Shown here: positions 9,291 through 18,866 of the stretch, one piece after another
How positions within the stretch are numbered: position 1 is the stretch's first letter
Layout: every line of letters starts with the position of its first letter
NCBI RefSeq assembly: GCF_029814825.1
Contig: NZ_CP122379.1
Coordinates: 2,604,001 to 2,668,000, forward strand
Length of the DNA stretch: 64,000 nucleotides
Reading direction: 5' to 3'
Origin: Aequorivita marisscotiae
GTDB taxonomy: Bacteria > Bacteroidota > Bacteroidia > Flavobacteriales > Flavobacteriaceae
The notes under the pieces: model-generated
Told to the model about the DNA's origin: nothing
Seen by the model: the letters and a program-made list of their open reading frames with translations, nothing else
Databases searched by the model: none
Position numbers and translations under genes: made by a program

Positions 9291-9630
9291 GCAGGCCGCC
9301 TTATCGCCGAGATCCTCGCTTTTGCGGGGGTGTGGGAGGAAAGTCCGGACACCAAAGGGAAGCATAGCGGCTAACAGCCGTCGGGAACTCTGCTTTTGCT
9401 GAGTTTTCAGGACAAGTGCAGCAGAAAGGATGTACAGGTAATGCTGTAGTGAAATCAGGTAAACTCTATGCGGTGAAATGCCACGTAAACCTGCGCTCCG
9501 ATATTAATCGGGAAAGGGTGCCCGCCCAATGCAGGAGGGTAGGCAGATTGAGCGTGTGGGTAACTGCACGTCTAGATAAATGATAAGGCCCCAATGCATA
9601 TTGGGGACAGAACCCGGCTTATAGGCCTGC
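9291..9630 (+). ncRNA. rnpB: RNase P RNA, bacterial type A
   Basis: The catalytic RNA of RNase P, which matures tRNA 5' ends. The universally conserved GAGGAAAGTCCGGAC block is at 9336-9350. The 3' conserved ACAGAACCCGGCTTATAGG block is at 9607-9625. The ends GCAGGCC (9291-9297) and GGCCTGC (9624-9630) are perfectly complementary and form helix P1, fixing both ends of a 340-nt RNA. A run of eight T residues follows directly (9631-9638) and probably terminates transcription. The 3' end overlaps the stop codon of the convergent gene at 9619. Confidence 0.97.
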
Positions 9631-10023
9631 TTTTTTTTCTTTTAAGGTATTTGTTTGTTCTAACATCCAAACCTTTGCGGCACTTAACTTTTGGAATGTT
9701 TGAAATGGAACCGTGATAAAGAAACTTTCAAAATTTGCAATTTGCAAAGATCGTTCAGATTTATAAACAATCGCAAATGCTACTAAGCGAGGAATTTGTC
9801 GGGTATATGATTTTGGCGATAAATTTCTGGAATAATCGTTAACCCTATTAGAAATATAACCGAAAGATTTTTCGCCATAGAAACGCGATGCCAACTGCTG
9901 AATTTTAGAAACATAAGCTTCATCTAACACTATGGCGTCCGCGGGCGTTGCAATCATGAAATTTTCGTAGAATTCAATTTTTACAAAATCTAATTCTATC
10001 AGTTCTACGGGAAGTTGAAACAT
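9619..10023 (-). CDS. Conserved hypothetical protein, possibly SpoIIAA/STAS-like
   Basis: This 134-residue protein has no signal peptide or membrane segment. It alternates short beta-like and helical stretches and ends in a Lys-rich tail. The overall pattern, including a late helix with the QKLSAAKVWMLEQ segment, resembles the SpoIIAA-like/STAS group in which small cytosolic proteins regulate partners. That is a weak fold-level guess and no function is claimed. It lies 8 bases downstream of rsmD on the same strand and is probably co-transcribed with it. Its last codons overlap the 3' end of rnpB on the other strand. Confidence 0.7.
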   Translation of the reverse strand: MFQLPVELIELDFVKIEFYENFMIATPADAIVLDEAYVSKIQQLASRFYGEKSFGYISNRVNDYSRNLSPKSYTRQIPRLVAFAIVYKSERSLQIANFESFFITVPFQTFQKLSAAKVWMLEQTNTLKEKKAGL

Positions 10024-10031
10024 ATTACAAT

Positions 10032-10565
10032 TTACGCAAAAAAACTGAAAACATTTCCACCGTATTTTCTGGCTTCAGCAAAACCGGGTAATGCGTCGAG
10101 GGTATTTTGTTTTGAATGTTCTATTACTAAAATCCCATCTTCCTTTAAGAGTTTTTTTTCTGCAACTGCCAAAACAATATTCTCTAATTGTGAAGCATTA
10201 AAATCATAGGGCGGATCGGCAAAAATAATATCGTAATTTCCCGAAGCCTTTTCCAGGTATTTGGCAACGTCAGATTTTATGGCATTTATAGGAAAGGAAA
10301 ATTCTTCCGAAACTTTATTTATGTACTGCACACAGCCTAAATGAGCATCTACGGCGGTTATATTGGGAACACCGCGGGAGGCAAATTCAAAACTTATATT
10401 TCCAGTACCTGCAAAAAGATCTAATACAGTAAGTTCATCAAAAAAATATCGAACCCGTAAAATATTAAAGAGCCCTTCCTTTGCAAAATCGGTTGTGGGA
10501 CGGACAGGCAAGTTTTTTGGAGCGGTTAATCTTCTTCCTTTGTATGTGCCTGAAATTATTCGCAT
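10032..10565 (-). CDS. rsmD: 16S rRNA (guanine(966)-N2)-methyltransferase RsmD
   Basis: The 177-residue protein has the RsmD length and arrangement. It begins MRIISGTYKGRRL, carries the SAM-binding motif LDLFAGTGN (48-56) and the catalytic motif IV ADPPY (116-120). The N2-guanine methyltransferase family uses this DPPY motif to position the base. It modifies G966 (E. coli numbering) in the 30S subunit. The gene follows DUF3822 with a gap of 2 bases, an arrangement I recognise as recurrent in this phylum. Confidence 0.95.
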   Translation of the reverse strand: MRIISGTYKGRRLTAPKNLPVRPTTDFAKEGLFNILRVRYFFDELTVLDLFAGTGNISFEFASRGVPNITAVDAHLGCVQYINKVSEEFSFPINAIKSDVAKYLEKASGNYDIIFADPPYDFNASQLENIVLAVAEKKLLKEDGILVIEHSKQNTLDALPGFAEARKYGGNVFSFFA

Positions 10566-10567
10566 TA

Positions 10568-11383
10568 CTAAGCGTTTTTTAAAATGAAATGATTGTGGGA
10601 TTCGTCATTGCCCAAACTTTTAGTATTGTACATCTTTGCATCTAAAAATGTGAGATTACGTATATAAGTGTAGGCAATTTTAAAATTTTCGTCGTTTTTT
10701 TCAATAGCACCCAAAAGTACAACGGGAGTATTTTCTGGGTTTAATTGAAGCTGCTCCATACAGAAGAGCGTATAATAGATAAAATCTTCAGGGGTTTTAT
10801 AGTGGTAACTATTGCAGAGTTGCAGTTGGCCATTTTTTAAAACGATACAATCGAAATTATTTTTTTGAAAATGTAAAAACATTTTTGGAAGCGAATATAT
10901 TTCGCGTTCAAGAATTGAATTCAATAGTACGGTCATCGCGTGGTAATAATTGAAGGATCCATACTTTTCAAAGAAAAAATTATTGATGTTCATAAACGGA
11001 ACATACACTACCACGATGTTATGGTTTTCAACAACATCGTGCGCCATATAATCGTTTGCTAAGATTTTGGAGTTAAACTTTAAATATTCGCTCGCTTTAG
11101 TTTCGTTAAAAAGCGGAGCTGGCACCAAGCTGTAAACTGGAGTAGCATATACTACGGTTACATCGCTAAAGCTAGTGTTTAAAATTTCATTGTTACTAAC
11201 AATAGTTTCAATATCCATCAAAAGTTCCTCGGGGGTTGTACTGTGGTCTAAGTTTTTTTCCACAAACAAGACGGGTTCTTCACTTTCGGGATTAGTCACC
11301 AAAAAAGAAAGCCCGTTCAAAGAAACTTGAACGGACAGTCTGTTATGTAATGTATTTTTTATGTTATTCTTCTTTTGCGGCAT
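10568..11383 (-). CDS. DUF3822 family protein
   Basis: This 271-residue protein matches the DUF3822 pattern: an N-terminal LSVQVSLNGLSF beta-hairpin, a central LNSILEREIY segment and a C-terminal actin-like/pilus-assembly-like alternation of strands. The fold is thought to be related to the ASKHA superfamily, but no biochemical function is established. It is cytosolic. It overlaps the upstream gene (11364-12026) by 20 bases and sits 2 bases before rsmD, so these genes form one operon. Confidence 0.85.
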   Translation of the reverse strand: MPQKKNNIKNTLHNRLSVQVSLNGLSFLVTNPESEEPVLFVEKNLDHSTTPEELLMDIETIVSNNEILNTSFSDVTVVYATPVYSLVPAPLFNETKASEYLKFNSKILANDYMAHDVVENHNIVVVYVPFMNINNFFFEKYGSFNYYHAMTVLLNSILEREIYSLPKMFLHFQKNNFDCIVLKNGQLQLCNSYHYKTPEDFIYYTLFCMEQLQLNPENTPVVLLGAIEKNDENFKIAYTYIRNLTFLDAKMYNTKSLGNDESHNHFILKNA

Positions 11384-12026
11384 CGTAAATTTTTGGCCAG
11401 TTTCCAGAAGTGTTTACTTCTTCTAAAGAGCCTACTCTAATATCTGGACCGTTAACCCCATCTACAGACTGTACTTGAAGTTCTTGTGTAACTAGGTCTG
11501 AATCTTGATCTGCCAAGATTACCTTTTTTGAAACCTTTGCTTCAAAAACTGAATAGGTGGCGTCGTTTTTTTCAATTTTACCAGATTTTAGTTCAAACTT
11601 GGCGTCAACACCTTCTACAGGCACATTCATCATTGTTTTATATCTATCGGTGCCGCCAAAGAGTGAATCTCTAACTGGGGTAAATCCTAAGGTATCAATT
11701 AATGATTTTTCAATAAAATATCCTTCGTCTATACCGAAAGCTTTATTCTTGGCTACATCGGCATAACTGGTATCGCGACGTTGTGTACGTGCAAATTTGG
11801 CCGTATCAATAAATTTAACCAAACTGTCCCAGTCTCCTGTAAATTTACCTGTAATTTCTTTGTGTGCAAGCTCTGCGGCCTGAATATCCTTCAAATTCTT
11901 AATTACTTTGGCATAGCGTGCCTCTTTTACTTTGTTGAATTCAACTGGGCCCATTACCGAGTTATATAGCTTCCAACCCAGGAAGATTATTACAATCCAA
12001 AGAACAATCTGAATTACTAATTTCAT
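11364..12026 (-). CDS. Membrane-anchored conserved hypothetical protein
   Basis: The 220-residue product begins with one clear N-terminal hydrophobic helix (about residues 4-25) and then a soluble region, so it is probably anchored in the inner membrane with its body in the periplasm. Residues 30-60 are Lys/Glu-rich and likely helical. No catalytic motif is recognised. It is the promoter-proximal gene of a run through DUF3822 and rsmD, with a 20-base overlap. That linkage hints at co-regulation, not necessarily shared function. Confidence 0.7.
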   Translation of the reverse strand: MKLVIQIVLWIVIIFLGWKLYNSVMGPVEFNKVKEARYAKVIKNLKDIQAAELAHKEITGKFTGDWDSLVKFIDTAKFARTQRRDTSYADVAKNKAFGIDEGYFIEKSLIDTLGFTPVRDSLFGGTDRYKTMMNVPVEGVDAKFELKSGKIEKNDATYSVFEAKVSKKVILADQDSDLVTQELQVQSVDGVNGPDIRVGSLEEVNTSGNWPKIYDAAKEE

Positions 12027-12154
12027 TATTGATTTTATTTAAGTGTTGATTTTACTAAAAGGTCTATCGCAAATCTACAATTTTTTTTTGTTCACAAAAG
12101 TATATTGCGAAAAAATCATACCTATCTTTAAACCCTCATTGATAGCAGCAAATA

Positions 12155-13576
12155 ATGAATGTATCAGAATTTTACAGTTTTTTAAAAAATGATTTTCCAC
12201 ATAATACTACCCCAAAACAGGATATAGCGCTTCAACTGTTGGCTAAATTTGTGTTGAGTCCAAACAAAAATGAGACGTTTTTGTTGAAAGGATATGCAGG
12301 TACGGGAAAAACCACAATTGTGGGTGCGCTGGTAAAGAATTTGGCCAAAATAAAAAAGCGATCTGTACTTCTTGCCCCTACGGGCAGGGCGGCGAAGGTA
12401 ATTAGTAATTATTCAAGCAAACAGGCTTTTACCATTCATAAAAAAATCTATTTCCCCAAGCGAGAAAAGGGAGCTGTTTTCTTTTCATTACAGCAAAACA
12501 AGCATCGTGACACTATATTTATCGTAGATGAAGCATCCATGATTCCCGATATAAACCAAGACTCAAAACTATTTGAAAACGGTTCGCTACTCGATGATTT
12601 AATGCAATACGTTTATAGTGGTAACAATTGCAAACTTTTGCTAATTGGCGATTCTGCGCAGCTTCCACCCGTACATTTAGATATTAGTCCCGCCTTGGAT
12701 GCCTCCTTGCTTGAAAACCAATACAATCGTGAAGTTATAAAACTGGAGCTCGATGAAGTGGTGCGGCAACAACAGGATAGTGGTATTTTAGAAAACGCAA
12801 CGCGAATCAGGGAGTGTTTGGACAATGAGCTGTATGAAGCCTTTAAATTTTCGGGTATAAATTTTCCGGATATAGTTCGACCGGTAGATGGGCAGGAAAT
12901 TATGGATGCAATAAACGGCAGTTATTCAGCCTTGGGAAATGAAGATACCGTAATTGTAGTGCGATCCAACAAAAGAGCAAATCTATATAACCAGAGCATT
13001 CGCGAACGTATTCTGTTTCAAGAATCCGAACTTTCGGCGGGCGATTATTTAATGGTGGTAAAGAATAATTACTTTTGGGTAGATAATACGAGCGAAGCTG
13101 GCTTTATTGCCAATGGCGATATAGTAGAGGTTTTGGAAATTTTTGCCTTTAAAGAACTCTATGGGTTTCGTTTTGCTGAAGTAAAATTACGAATGGTAGA
13201 TTATCCTACAATGAAACCTTTGGAAACCGTGTTACTTTTAGACACTTTAACATCCGAAACTCCATCACTAACCTATGATGAATCGAACAAATTATATCAA
13301 GAAGTAATGAAAGACTACGAGTCGGAAAAATCTAAGTACAAGAAATTTTTGGCAGTAAAAAACAACAAATTTTTTAATGCGCTCCAAGTAAAATTTAGCT
13401 ACGCCATAACCTGTCATAAATCGCAGGGAGGCCAGTGGAATACCGTTTTTGTTGAGCAACCGTATCTTCCCAATGGAATAGATAAGGAGTACTTGCGTTG
13501 GCTTTATACAGCTATTACGCGGGCGCAGGAAAAATTGTATTTAATAGGTTTTAAAGATGAATTTTTTGTAACGTGA
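12155..13576 (+). CDS. ATP-dependent RecD-like DNA helicase
   Basis: The 473-residue protein is a superfamily 1 helicase of the RecD2/Pif1 group. Walker A is GYAGTGKT (46-53), motif II is DEASM (about 124-128), a GDSAQLPP motif III follows, and the C-terminal motifs YAITCHKSQGGQW and YTAITRAQEKLYLIG complete the set. It lacks the long N-terminal region of full RecD2, so it is a short variant. A 5'-3' DNA unwinding activity in repair is inferred from the family. It is divergent from the operon that starts at 12026. Confidence 0.9.
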   Translation: MNVSEFYSFLKNDFPHNTTPKQDIALQLLAKFVLSPNKNETFLLKGYAGTGKTTIVGALVKNLAKIKKRSVLLAPTGRAAKVISNYSSKQAFTIHKKIYFPKREKGAVFFSLQQNKHRDTIFIVDEASMIPDINQDSKLFENGSLLDDLMQYVYSGNNCKLLLIGDSAQLPPVHLDISPALDASLLENQYNREVIKLELDEVVRQQQDSGILENATRIRECLDNELYEAFKFSGINFPDIVRPVDGQEIMDAINGSYSALGNEDTVIVVRSNKRANLYNQSIRERILFQESELSAGDYLMVVKNNYFWVDNTSEAGFIANGDIVEVLEIFAFKELYGFRFAEVKLRMVDYPTMKPLETVLLLDTLTSETPSLTYDESNKLYQEVMKDYESEKSKYKKFLAVKNNKFFNALQVKFSYAITCHKSQGGQWNTVFVEQPYLPNGIDKEYLRWLYTAITRAQEKLYLIGFKDEFFVT

Positions 13577-13643
13577 TATTAATTAAAATTAAACTTTTGT
13601 GTAGGGCAATCAACGCTTTGCACGACCTAAATTAGAAATACCC

Positions 13644-14222
13644 ATGGAAACTTTTAATTTAATACTAAGTATTTTTTTAGGTATCGGTTTAGCTGCAGCC
13701 GTAGGTTTCCGAGTATTTTTACCATTATTGATTATGAGCCTGGCGGGTTATTTTGATGTAATTCCAATAAACGAAAATTGGCAGTGGATTGGCAGCCTTA
13801 CCGCAGTAATAATAATGGCCGTGGCAACGGTTGTTGAAATTTTTGGTTACTATATTCCTTGGTTTGATAATTTGCTAGACACCATTGCCCTCCCATTAGC
13901 CACCTTGGCAGGCACAGCGGTTATGGTAGCAACGGTTACCGATTTAAGCCCTGTTATTACATGGACGCTGGCAATAATAGCGGGCGGTGGTACAGCCGCA
14001 GCAATAAAGGGCAATACTTTGGCGGCAAGACTTACTTCCAGTACAACCACCGGAGGGATTGCAAATCCGATTTTGACCACAGCAGAAACGGGCACTTCAA
14101 TAGTTATGGCTGTGGCTGCCATCTTTGTACCTGTTGTTGCTTTTGTCTTGGTTCTCTTTCTTTTTTATGTAATATTCAAATTTTATAAAAAGCTTCGTAA
14201 AAAAGGGACGCCGAGAACATAA
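13644..14222 (+). CDS. DUF4126 domain-containing membrane protein
   Basis: This 192-residue protein is highly hydrophobic, with about five membrane segments and many Ala, Gly, Val and Thr residues. The N-terminal LGIGLAAAVGFRVFLPLL pattern and the central GGGTAAAIKG segment are typical of DUF4126. The family is uncharacterised, and its glycine-rich helices suggest a small channel or transporter. It lies between the RecD-like helicase (67 bases upstream) and the KdsB fusion (36 bases downstream) on the same strand and may share transcription with them. Confidence 0.85.
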   Translation: METFNLILSIFLGIGLAAAVGFRVFLPLLIMSLAGYFDVIPINENWQWIGSLTAVIIMAVATVVEIFGYYIPWFDNLLDTIALPLATLAGTAVMVATVTDLSPVITWTLAIIAGGGTAAAIKGNTLAARLTSSTTTGGIANPILTTAETGTSIVMAVAAIFVPVVAFVLVLFLFYVIFKFYKKLRKKGTPRT

Positions 14223-14258
14223 TCTTCTTATTTTTGAATTCAATTTAAAAACTTCGAC

Positions 14259-16088
14259 TTGAAAATAATAGCCATGATTCCCGCGCGTTACGGTGCGTCG
14301 CGTTTTCCCGGAAAATTGATGCAGGATTTAGCAGGAAAACCTGTAATAGTTAGAACATACGAAGCTGCAAAAGCCACCAATCTTTTTGATGAAGTTTATG
14401 TTGTTACAGATAGCGATGTAATTTTTAAAGAAATTGAAGCCAACGGCGGCAAAGCAATTATGAGCCAAAAGGAACATGATTGCGGTAGCGATCGTATAGC
14501 CGAAGCCGTAGAAAACCTAGATGTAGATATTGTCGTAAACGTGCAGGGCGACGAGCCATTTACGAGCCGTGAAGGCTTAGAAAAGGTTTTGGCGGTATTT
14601 AACGAACCCGATGCAGATAAAATTGACTTAGCTTCGTTAATGACCGAAATACATGATTGGAAAGAAATAAGCGACCCAAACTGCGTAAAAGTAATAGTTG
14701 ATAAAGATAACTTTGCGCTCTATTTTTCACGTTCGCCAATACCGTATCCGCGCGATAAAAATGTGGCACTTCAATACTACAAACACAAAGGTATCTACGC
14801 TTTTAGAAAACAAGCGATAATGGATTTTTATCGCTTACCAATGCGTTCTTTGGAAGCTGTAGAAAAAATAGAATGTATTCGTTATTTAGAATACGGGAAG
14901 AACATAAAAATGGCAGTGTCTAACACTACTGGGGTTGAAATAGACACTCCAGAAGACCTTGCGCGCGCAAATAAATTGCTAAAAGAAAAGGAAAAGGATA
15001 CCATAAACAATAAATTTAGAAATTTCCCAATGGTGCCCAAAGTGGTTTTTGGCGAAGGTTGTTTTGATCAGCTCAGTTCAATATTATCTTCTAAAAAGAA
15101 GGAAAAAGCACCGTTTATTTATTTGGTTGACAACGTTTTTGAAGAAGACACTAAATTTTTAGATAGAATTAATCTTCGGTTCAATGACAAATTAATTTTT
15201 GTTTCGGCAGAAGAGGAACCAAAAACGAGCCAAGTAGATACCCTTGTAAAAAATATAAAATCTGAATTTACCTACCTACCATCGGGCATTATCGGCATTG
15301 GTGGCGGAACGGTCATGGATTTGGCCAAGGCGGTGTCCATTATGCTCAATAATAAAGGAAGTGCTGCAGATTATCAGGGTTGGGATTTAGTGTCCAAAAA
15401 GGCGGTTTATCATGTAGGCATCCCAACGATTTCGGGAACCGGTGCCGAAGTTTCCCGTACAACCGTATTAACGGGTCCTGTTCGCAAACTGGGGATTAAT
15501 AGCGATTTTACTCCCTTTGATCAAGTAGTGCTCGATCCGGAACTAACCAAAGGCGTTTCAAAAAACCAATGGTTCTTTACCGGAATGGATTGTTTTATAC
15601 ATTGCGTAGAATCTCTAAACGGAACGTTTTTAAACGCATTTAGCCAAAGTTATGGCGAAAAGGCCTACGATCTTTGTTTGGAGATATTTCTTGGCGATAC
15701 ACTTTCCGAAAAAGAATCGCGGGCTAAACTTATGATGGCGTCGTGGCATGGAGGAATGAGCATAGCGTATTCACAAGTTGGGGTAGCGCACGCAATGAGC
15801 TACGGTTTAGGCTATGTTTTAGGAACAAAACACGGGGTGGGTAATTGTATTGTTTTTCAATATTTAAGTGAATTTTACCCCAAAGACGTGGCTTTATTTA
15901 AACAGATGGTTGCCAAACACGGCGTAACTATTCCGCAAGGAATTTGCCAAAACCTTACGGAAGCGCAGTTAAATACAATGATTACTGTAGCATTGGGTAT
16001 GGTTCCACTGTGGGAAAATGCCCTTGGCGCAGATTGGGAAAAGGTTATAACACCAGAAAAACTGAGGGAGCTTTACTTAAAGATGTAA
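14259..16088 (+). CDS. kdsB: CMP-Kdo synthetase fused to KdnB-like iron-containing dehydrogenase
   Basis: The 609-residue product has two complete domains. Residues 1 to about 245 are 3-deoxy-manno-octulosonate cytidylyltransferase (KdsB): [13 protein letters not shown] (7-19) and VNVQGDEPF (93-101) are the nucleotide and magnesium motifs. Residues about 255-609 are an iron-type alcohol dehydrogenase with the dinucleotide motif [12 protein letters not shown] (346-357) and metal ligands D444, H448, H511 and H525. The closest functional family I know is KdnB of Shewanella, which oxidises C8 of Kdo before transamination to 8-amino-Kdo; KdsB then activates that sugar. The fusion is continuous with no frameshift. 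KdnB identity is inferred; another Fe-ADH role cannot be excluded. Confidence 0.85.
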   Translation: MKIIAMIPARYGASRFPGKLMQDLAGKPVIVRTYEAAKATNLFDEVYVVTDSDVIFKEIEANGGKAIMSQKEHDCGSDRIAEAVENLDVDIVVNVQGDEPFTSREGLEKVLAVFNEPDADKIDLASLMTEIHDWKEISDPNCVKVIVDKDNFALYFSRSPIPYPRDKNVALQYYKHKGIYAFRKQAIMDFYRLPMRSLEAVEKIECIRYLEYGKNIKMAVSNTTGVEIDTPEDLARANKLLKEKEKDTINNKFRNFPMVPKVVFGEGCFDQLSSILSSKKKEKAPFIYLVDNVFEEDTKFLDRINLRFNDKLIFVSAEEEPKTSQVDTLVKNIKSEFTYLPSGIIGIGGGTVMDLAKAVSIMLNNKGSAADYQGWDLVSKKAVYHVGIPTISGTGAEVSRTTVLTGPVRKLGINSDFTPFDQVVLDPELTKGVSKNQWFFTGMDCFIHCVESLNGTFLNAFSQSYGEKAYDLCLEIFLGDTLSEKESRAKLMMASWHGGMSIAYSQVGVAHAMSYGLGYVLGTKHGVGNCIVFQYLSEFYPKDVALFKQMVAKHGVTIPQGICQNLTEAQLNTMITVALGMVPLWENALGADWEKVITPEKLRELYLKM

Positions 16089-16101
16089 CCGCGCTGAATA
16101 T

Positions 16102-16662
16102 ATGGGATTCACAAAATTTATTTTTGAAAAAGTAATGGGTTGGAAAATTGAAGGAACTTTTGATCCTTTGGTTAAAAAAGCTGTTATAATTGTGGTGCCA
16201 CATACCAGTTGGCACGATTTCTATCTCGGGCTGTTTACGCGAAGATTGACCAAGGTTAAAATTAATTATATCGCTAAAAAGGAACTATTCGTGTGGCCAA
16301 TAGGCTGGTACTTTCGTTGGACGGGAGGTACAAAACTAGACAGAACCCCGGGCCAAAAAAAAGTAGAAGCAATTGCTGAATTATTTCATAAAAAAGAAGA
16401 ATTTCGTCTGGCGCTTTCACCGGAAGGCACACGTAAAAAAGTAGATACGTGGAAAACGGGTTATTATTTTATGGCACTGGCAGCAAATGTGCCAATTATT
16501 TGTGTTGCTTTTGATTATGGCAGAAAACGAATAGTTATTGACAAACCCTTCTATCCAACAGGAAATATAGAAGCAGATACGCCAAAATTACGTTCTTTTT
16601 TTAAAGGTGTGATTGGTAAAAATAAAGACTACTCTTTCGATATAGGGCTCGATAAAGAATAA
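16102..16662 (+). CDS. 1-acyl-sn-glycerol-3-phosphate acyltransferase-like protein
   Basis: The 186-residue protein is a short PlsC-type acyltransferase. The catalytic HxxxxD motif is H34-TSWH-D39, and the glycerophosphate-binding EGTR motif is at 108-111. There is no obvious N-terminal membrane helix beyond a mildly hydrophobic start, and the length is below the ~240 residues of housekeeping PlsC, so this is a paralogue of unknown acceptor. It starts 13 bases after the KdsB fusion stop, so a shared operon and a role in envelope lipid or LPS acylation are plausible. Confidence 0.85.
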   Translation: MGFTKFIFEKVMGWKIEGTFDPLVKKAVIIVVPHTSWHDFYLGLFTRRLTKVKINYIAKKELFVWPIGWYFRWTGGTKLDRTPGQKKVEAIAELFHKKEEFRLALSPEGTRKKVDTWKTGYYFMALAANVPIICVAFDYGRKRIVIDKPFYPTGNIEADTPKLRSFFKGVIGKNKDYSFDIGLDKE

Positions 16663-16785
16663 TCTTATCTTCAATTACATCAAACTAACAACCATTAATT
16701 TGATGTTAAAAGTTAGTTAAGCATTCCAAAAAAAATTCGCTAGTTCAAAATCTTAGTATTAATTATGCATAAAAAATATAAAACT

Positions 16786-17817
16786 ATGAAACGAAGTAAA
16801 TATTTAATTCCAATTTTTGTTTTTGCAATGGCACTAGTTTCGTGCAGTAGCGACGATGAAACCGGTGGTGGAGGCGATCCAACCCCTGTAGCTATTTTAG
16901 CAAACTTGTACGCTACCAGTAATACAAGTACCGCAATTCAATCGTATGATTTTACGCCTAATGGTATAGCTCTGCGCTTATTGCTTACCAGTTCGGAAAA
17001 TAATGAAGGAGTTTACTACGATGAAGATTCCAGCGAACTCGTTGTTTCCTCAAGATCGCAAAGAGCAATAAACACGTATTCAAATATAGATAACGTTGAA
17101 AGCGGCAATAATTTAAGTCTTTTTCTTTCAAGCGATACTGTTTTAGAGAGTCCGCGCGATTTGGCTGTAAAAGACGATTATTACATTATTTCAGATAATG
17201 CCGATCTTGATAACAATCCCGACACTGATGAGGGTAGGTTTTTTATCTTTAAACGCGATGATGATGGTTATACATTGCGAAATATCGTAACCGTAAATTA
17301 TGCAGTTTGGGGTATTGAACTTATAGGAAACGATCTGTATTCTGTAGTTGATAAAACGAGCGATGTTGCCGTACTAAAAAACTTTATTTCTACTTATACT
17401 ACAGATGTTACTGCTACGCCAGATAAGCAAATAACAATTGAAGGAATAACCAGAACGCACGGAATAACCGAAGACGGTGGTTTTGTGATATTAACAGATA
17501 TTGGTGATGCCGCAAATGACGGCGACGGTGCATTTCATTTTATAAATGGTTTTGTATCTAAATTTGAAGCTACTGCAAACGGTGGAACGTTAAGTTTTGC
17601 AGGAAATCAAGTTCGCGTTTCGGGTAGATTAACAGAACTGGGCAACCCTGTAGCTGTTGAATACGATAGTGCGAGCCAGACGGTGTTTATTGCAGAGCGT
17701 GCCAATGAAGGTGGTAAAATTTTGTTTTTCAGTGAAATAGGAGCCGGTGGAAATTTAGTTCCGAATTTAAGCTCACCCTTTGCTGGAGCTTCATCTTTGT
17801 ATTTTATCGATAGATAA
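16786..17817 (+). CDS. Lipoprotein with beta-propeller-like repeats, unknown function
   Basis: The mature protein is about 324 residues. A signal peptide ends in the lipobox LVSC with C20 as the lipidated cysteine, followed by SSDDE and a Gly-rich tether, the usual surface-lipoprotein layout in this phylum. The body has repeated short strand segments with Asp-rich turns and tends to read like a six- or seven-bladed propeller, but I recognise no catalytic motif. The start at 16786 is preferred over the ATG at 16765 because it puts the lysine/arginine n-region next to the hydrophobic core. The gene is alone and ends at a structured terminator. Confidence 0.75.
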   Translation: MKRSKYLIPIFVFAMALVSCSSDDETGGGGDPTPVAILANLYATSNTSTAIQSYDFTPNGIALRLLLTSSENNEGVYYDEDSSELVVSSRSQRAINTYSNIDNVESGNNLSLFLSSDTVLESPRDLAVKDDYYIISDNADLDNNPDTDEGRFFIFKRDDDGYTLRNIVTVNYAVWGIELIGNDLYSVVDKTSDVAVLKNFISTYTTDVTATPDKQITIEGITRTHGITEDGGFVILTDIGDAANDGDGAFHFINGFVSKFEATANGGTLSFAGNQVRVSGRLTELGNPVAVEYDSASQTVFIAERANEGGKILFFSEIGAGGNLVPNLSSPFAGASSLYFIDR

Positions 17818-17845
17818 AAAAAGGGATATTTTTTGAAAAATAAAA

Positions 17846-17967
17846 AAGGCTCTCTAAAAAGTATAATTCAGTAAGTTTGTTTGGTCCCGCAGCAAGTATA
17901 ATCTGCGTGTTGAAGTTTTCAACTTTGCTCAAACCGACAGTGAATCTAACTTTTTAGAGGCCTTTTT
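17846..17967. terminator. Long bidirectional terminator-like element with two internal hairpins
   Basis: Two distant arms pair: TCTAAAAAGT (from 17853) with ACTTTTTAGA (to 17958), flanked by GGC and GGCC. T-runs lie outside each arm on both strands. Between them are two further perfect hairpins: CGCAG/CTGCG (17888-17892 and 17903-17907) and GTTGAA/TTCAAC (17909-17914 and 17918-17923). The lipoprotein gene and yebC converge here, so the element would stop transcription from both sides. The length and nested structure exceed an ordinary terminator. Confidence 0.6.
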
Positions 17968-17991
17968 TTATTGCTTGATTGTAAGGTTAAT

Positions 17992-18717
17992 TTACTCTTC
18001 TTCGGACGTTTCCTGCATTGTGTGATACACATTTTGAACATCGTCGTCTTCTTCTATTTTTTCCAAAAGTTTTTCAACGTCGGCGGCTTCTTCTGCCGAT
18101 AGCGTTTTTGTAACTTGTGGAATTCGATCAAAACCGGAAGAAAGAATTTCAATATTATTTCCTTCAAGATACGACTGAATGGCGCCAAAACTTTCAAATG
18201 GGCCATAGATTAAAATTCCGTCTTCATCTTCAAAAATTTCGTCCATTCCGTGGTCTATTAGTTCAAGTTCTAATTCTTCAATATCTAAACCTTCTGGATT
18301 TATTCTGAAATTACAGGTATGATCAAACATAAACGAAACAGATCCGGACGTACCCAAACTGCCATCGCATTTATTAAAATAACTGCGAATATTGGCAACC
18401 GTTCGGGTGTTGTTATCGGTAGCGGTTTCAATTAAAATTGCAATTCCGTGCGGTGCATAACCTTCAAAGAGAACTTCTTTATAATCGCCAAGACTTTTGT
18501 CGCTTGCACGTTTTATGGCGCGCTCCACATTGTCTTTGGGCATATTTACAGCCTTTGCGTTCTGGATTACGGCGCGGAGTCTTGAATTGGCATCCGGGTC
18601 GGGACCGCCTTCTTTTACTGCCATAACAATGTCTTTGCCAATACGTGTAAACGCTTTAGACATTGCAGACCAACGCTTCATTTTTCTTGCTTTTCTGAAT
18701 TCAAAAGCTCTTCCCAT
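17992..18717 (-). CDS. YebC/PmpR family regulator
   Basis: The 241-residue protein begins with the family hallmark MGRAFEFRKARKMKRWSAMSK, followed by FTRIGKDIVMAVKEGGPDP. It retains the acidic tail (EEDDDVQN) seen in long YebC forms. YebC proteins were described as DNA-binding regulators and, more recently, as factors helping ribosomes at polyproline and related stalls. The length and all three alpha/beta domains are intact. It is monocistronic, terminating in the structured element at 17846-17967. Confidence 0.95.
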   Translation of the reverse strand: MGRAFEFRKARKMKRWSAMSKAFTRIGKDIVMAVKEGGPDPDANSRLRAVIQNAKAVNMPKDNVERAIKRASDKSLGDYKEVLFEGYAPHGIAILIETATDNNTRTVANIRSYFNKCDGSLGTSGSVSFMFDHTCNFRINPEGLDIEELELELIDHGMDEIFEDEDGILIYGPFESFGAIQSYLEGNNIEILSSGFDRIPQVTKTLSAEEAADVEKLLEKIEEDDDVQNVYHTMQETSEEE

Positions 18718-18866
18718 AAATTATTGTATTACTTGATTTATTAGTTATTCCGTGAAAAGAAAGTTCAAATATAAAAAATTCCAAAAACCAAATGCTAAAA
18801 GAACAAAGCCTTTCATAAGTATAAATTTTGCACAGCTAGAATACTATGGTTTTGGAATTGTATATA

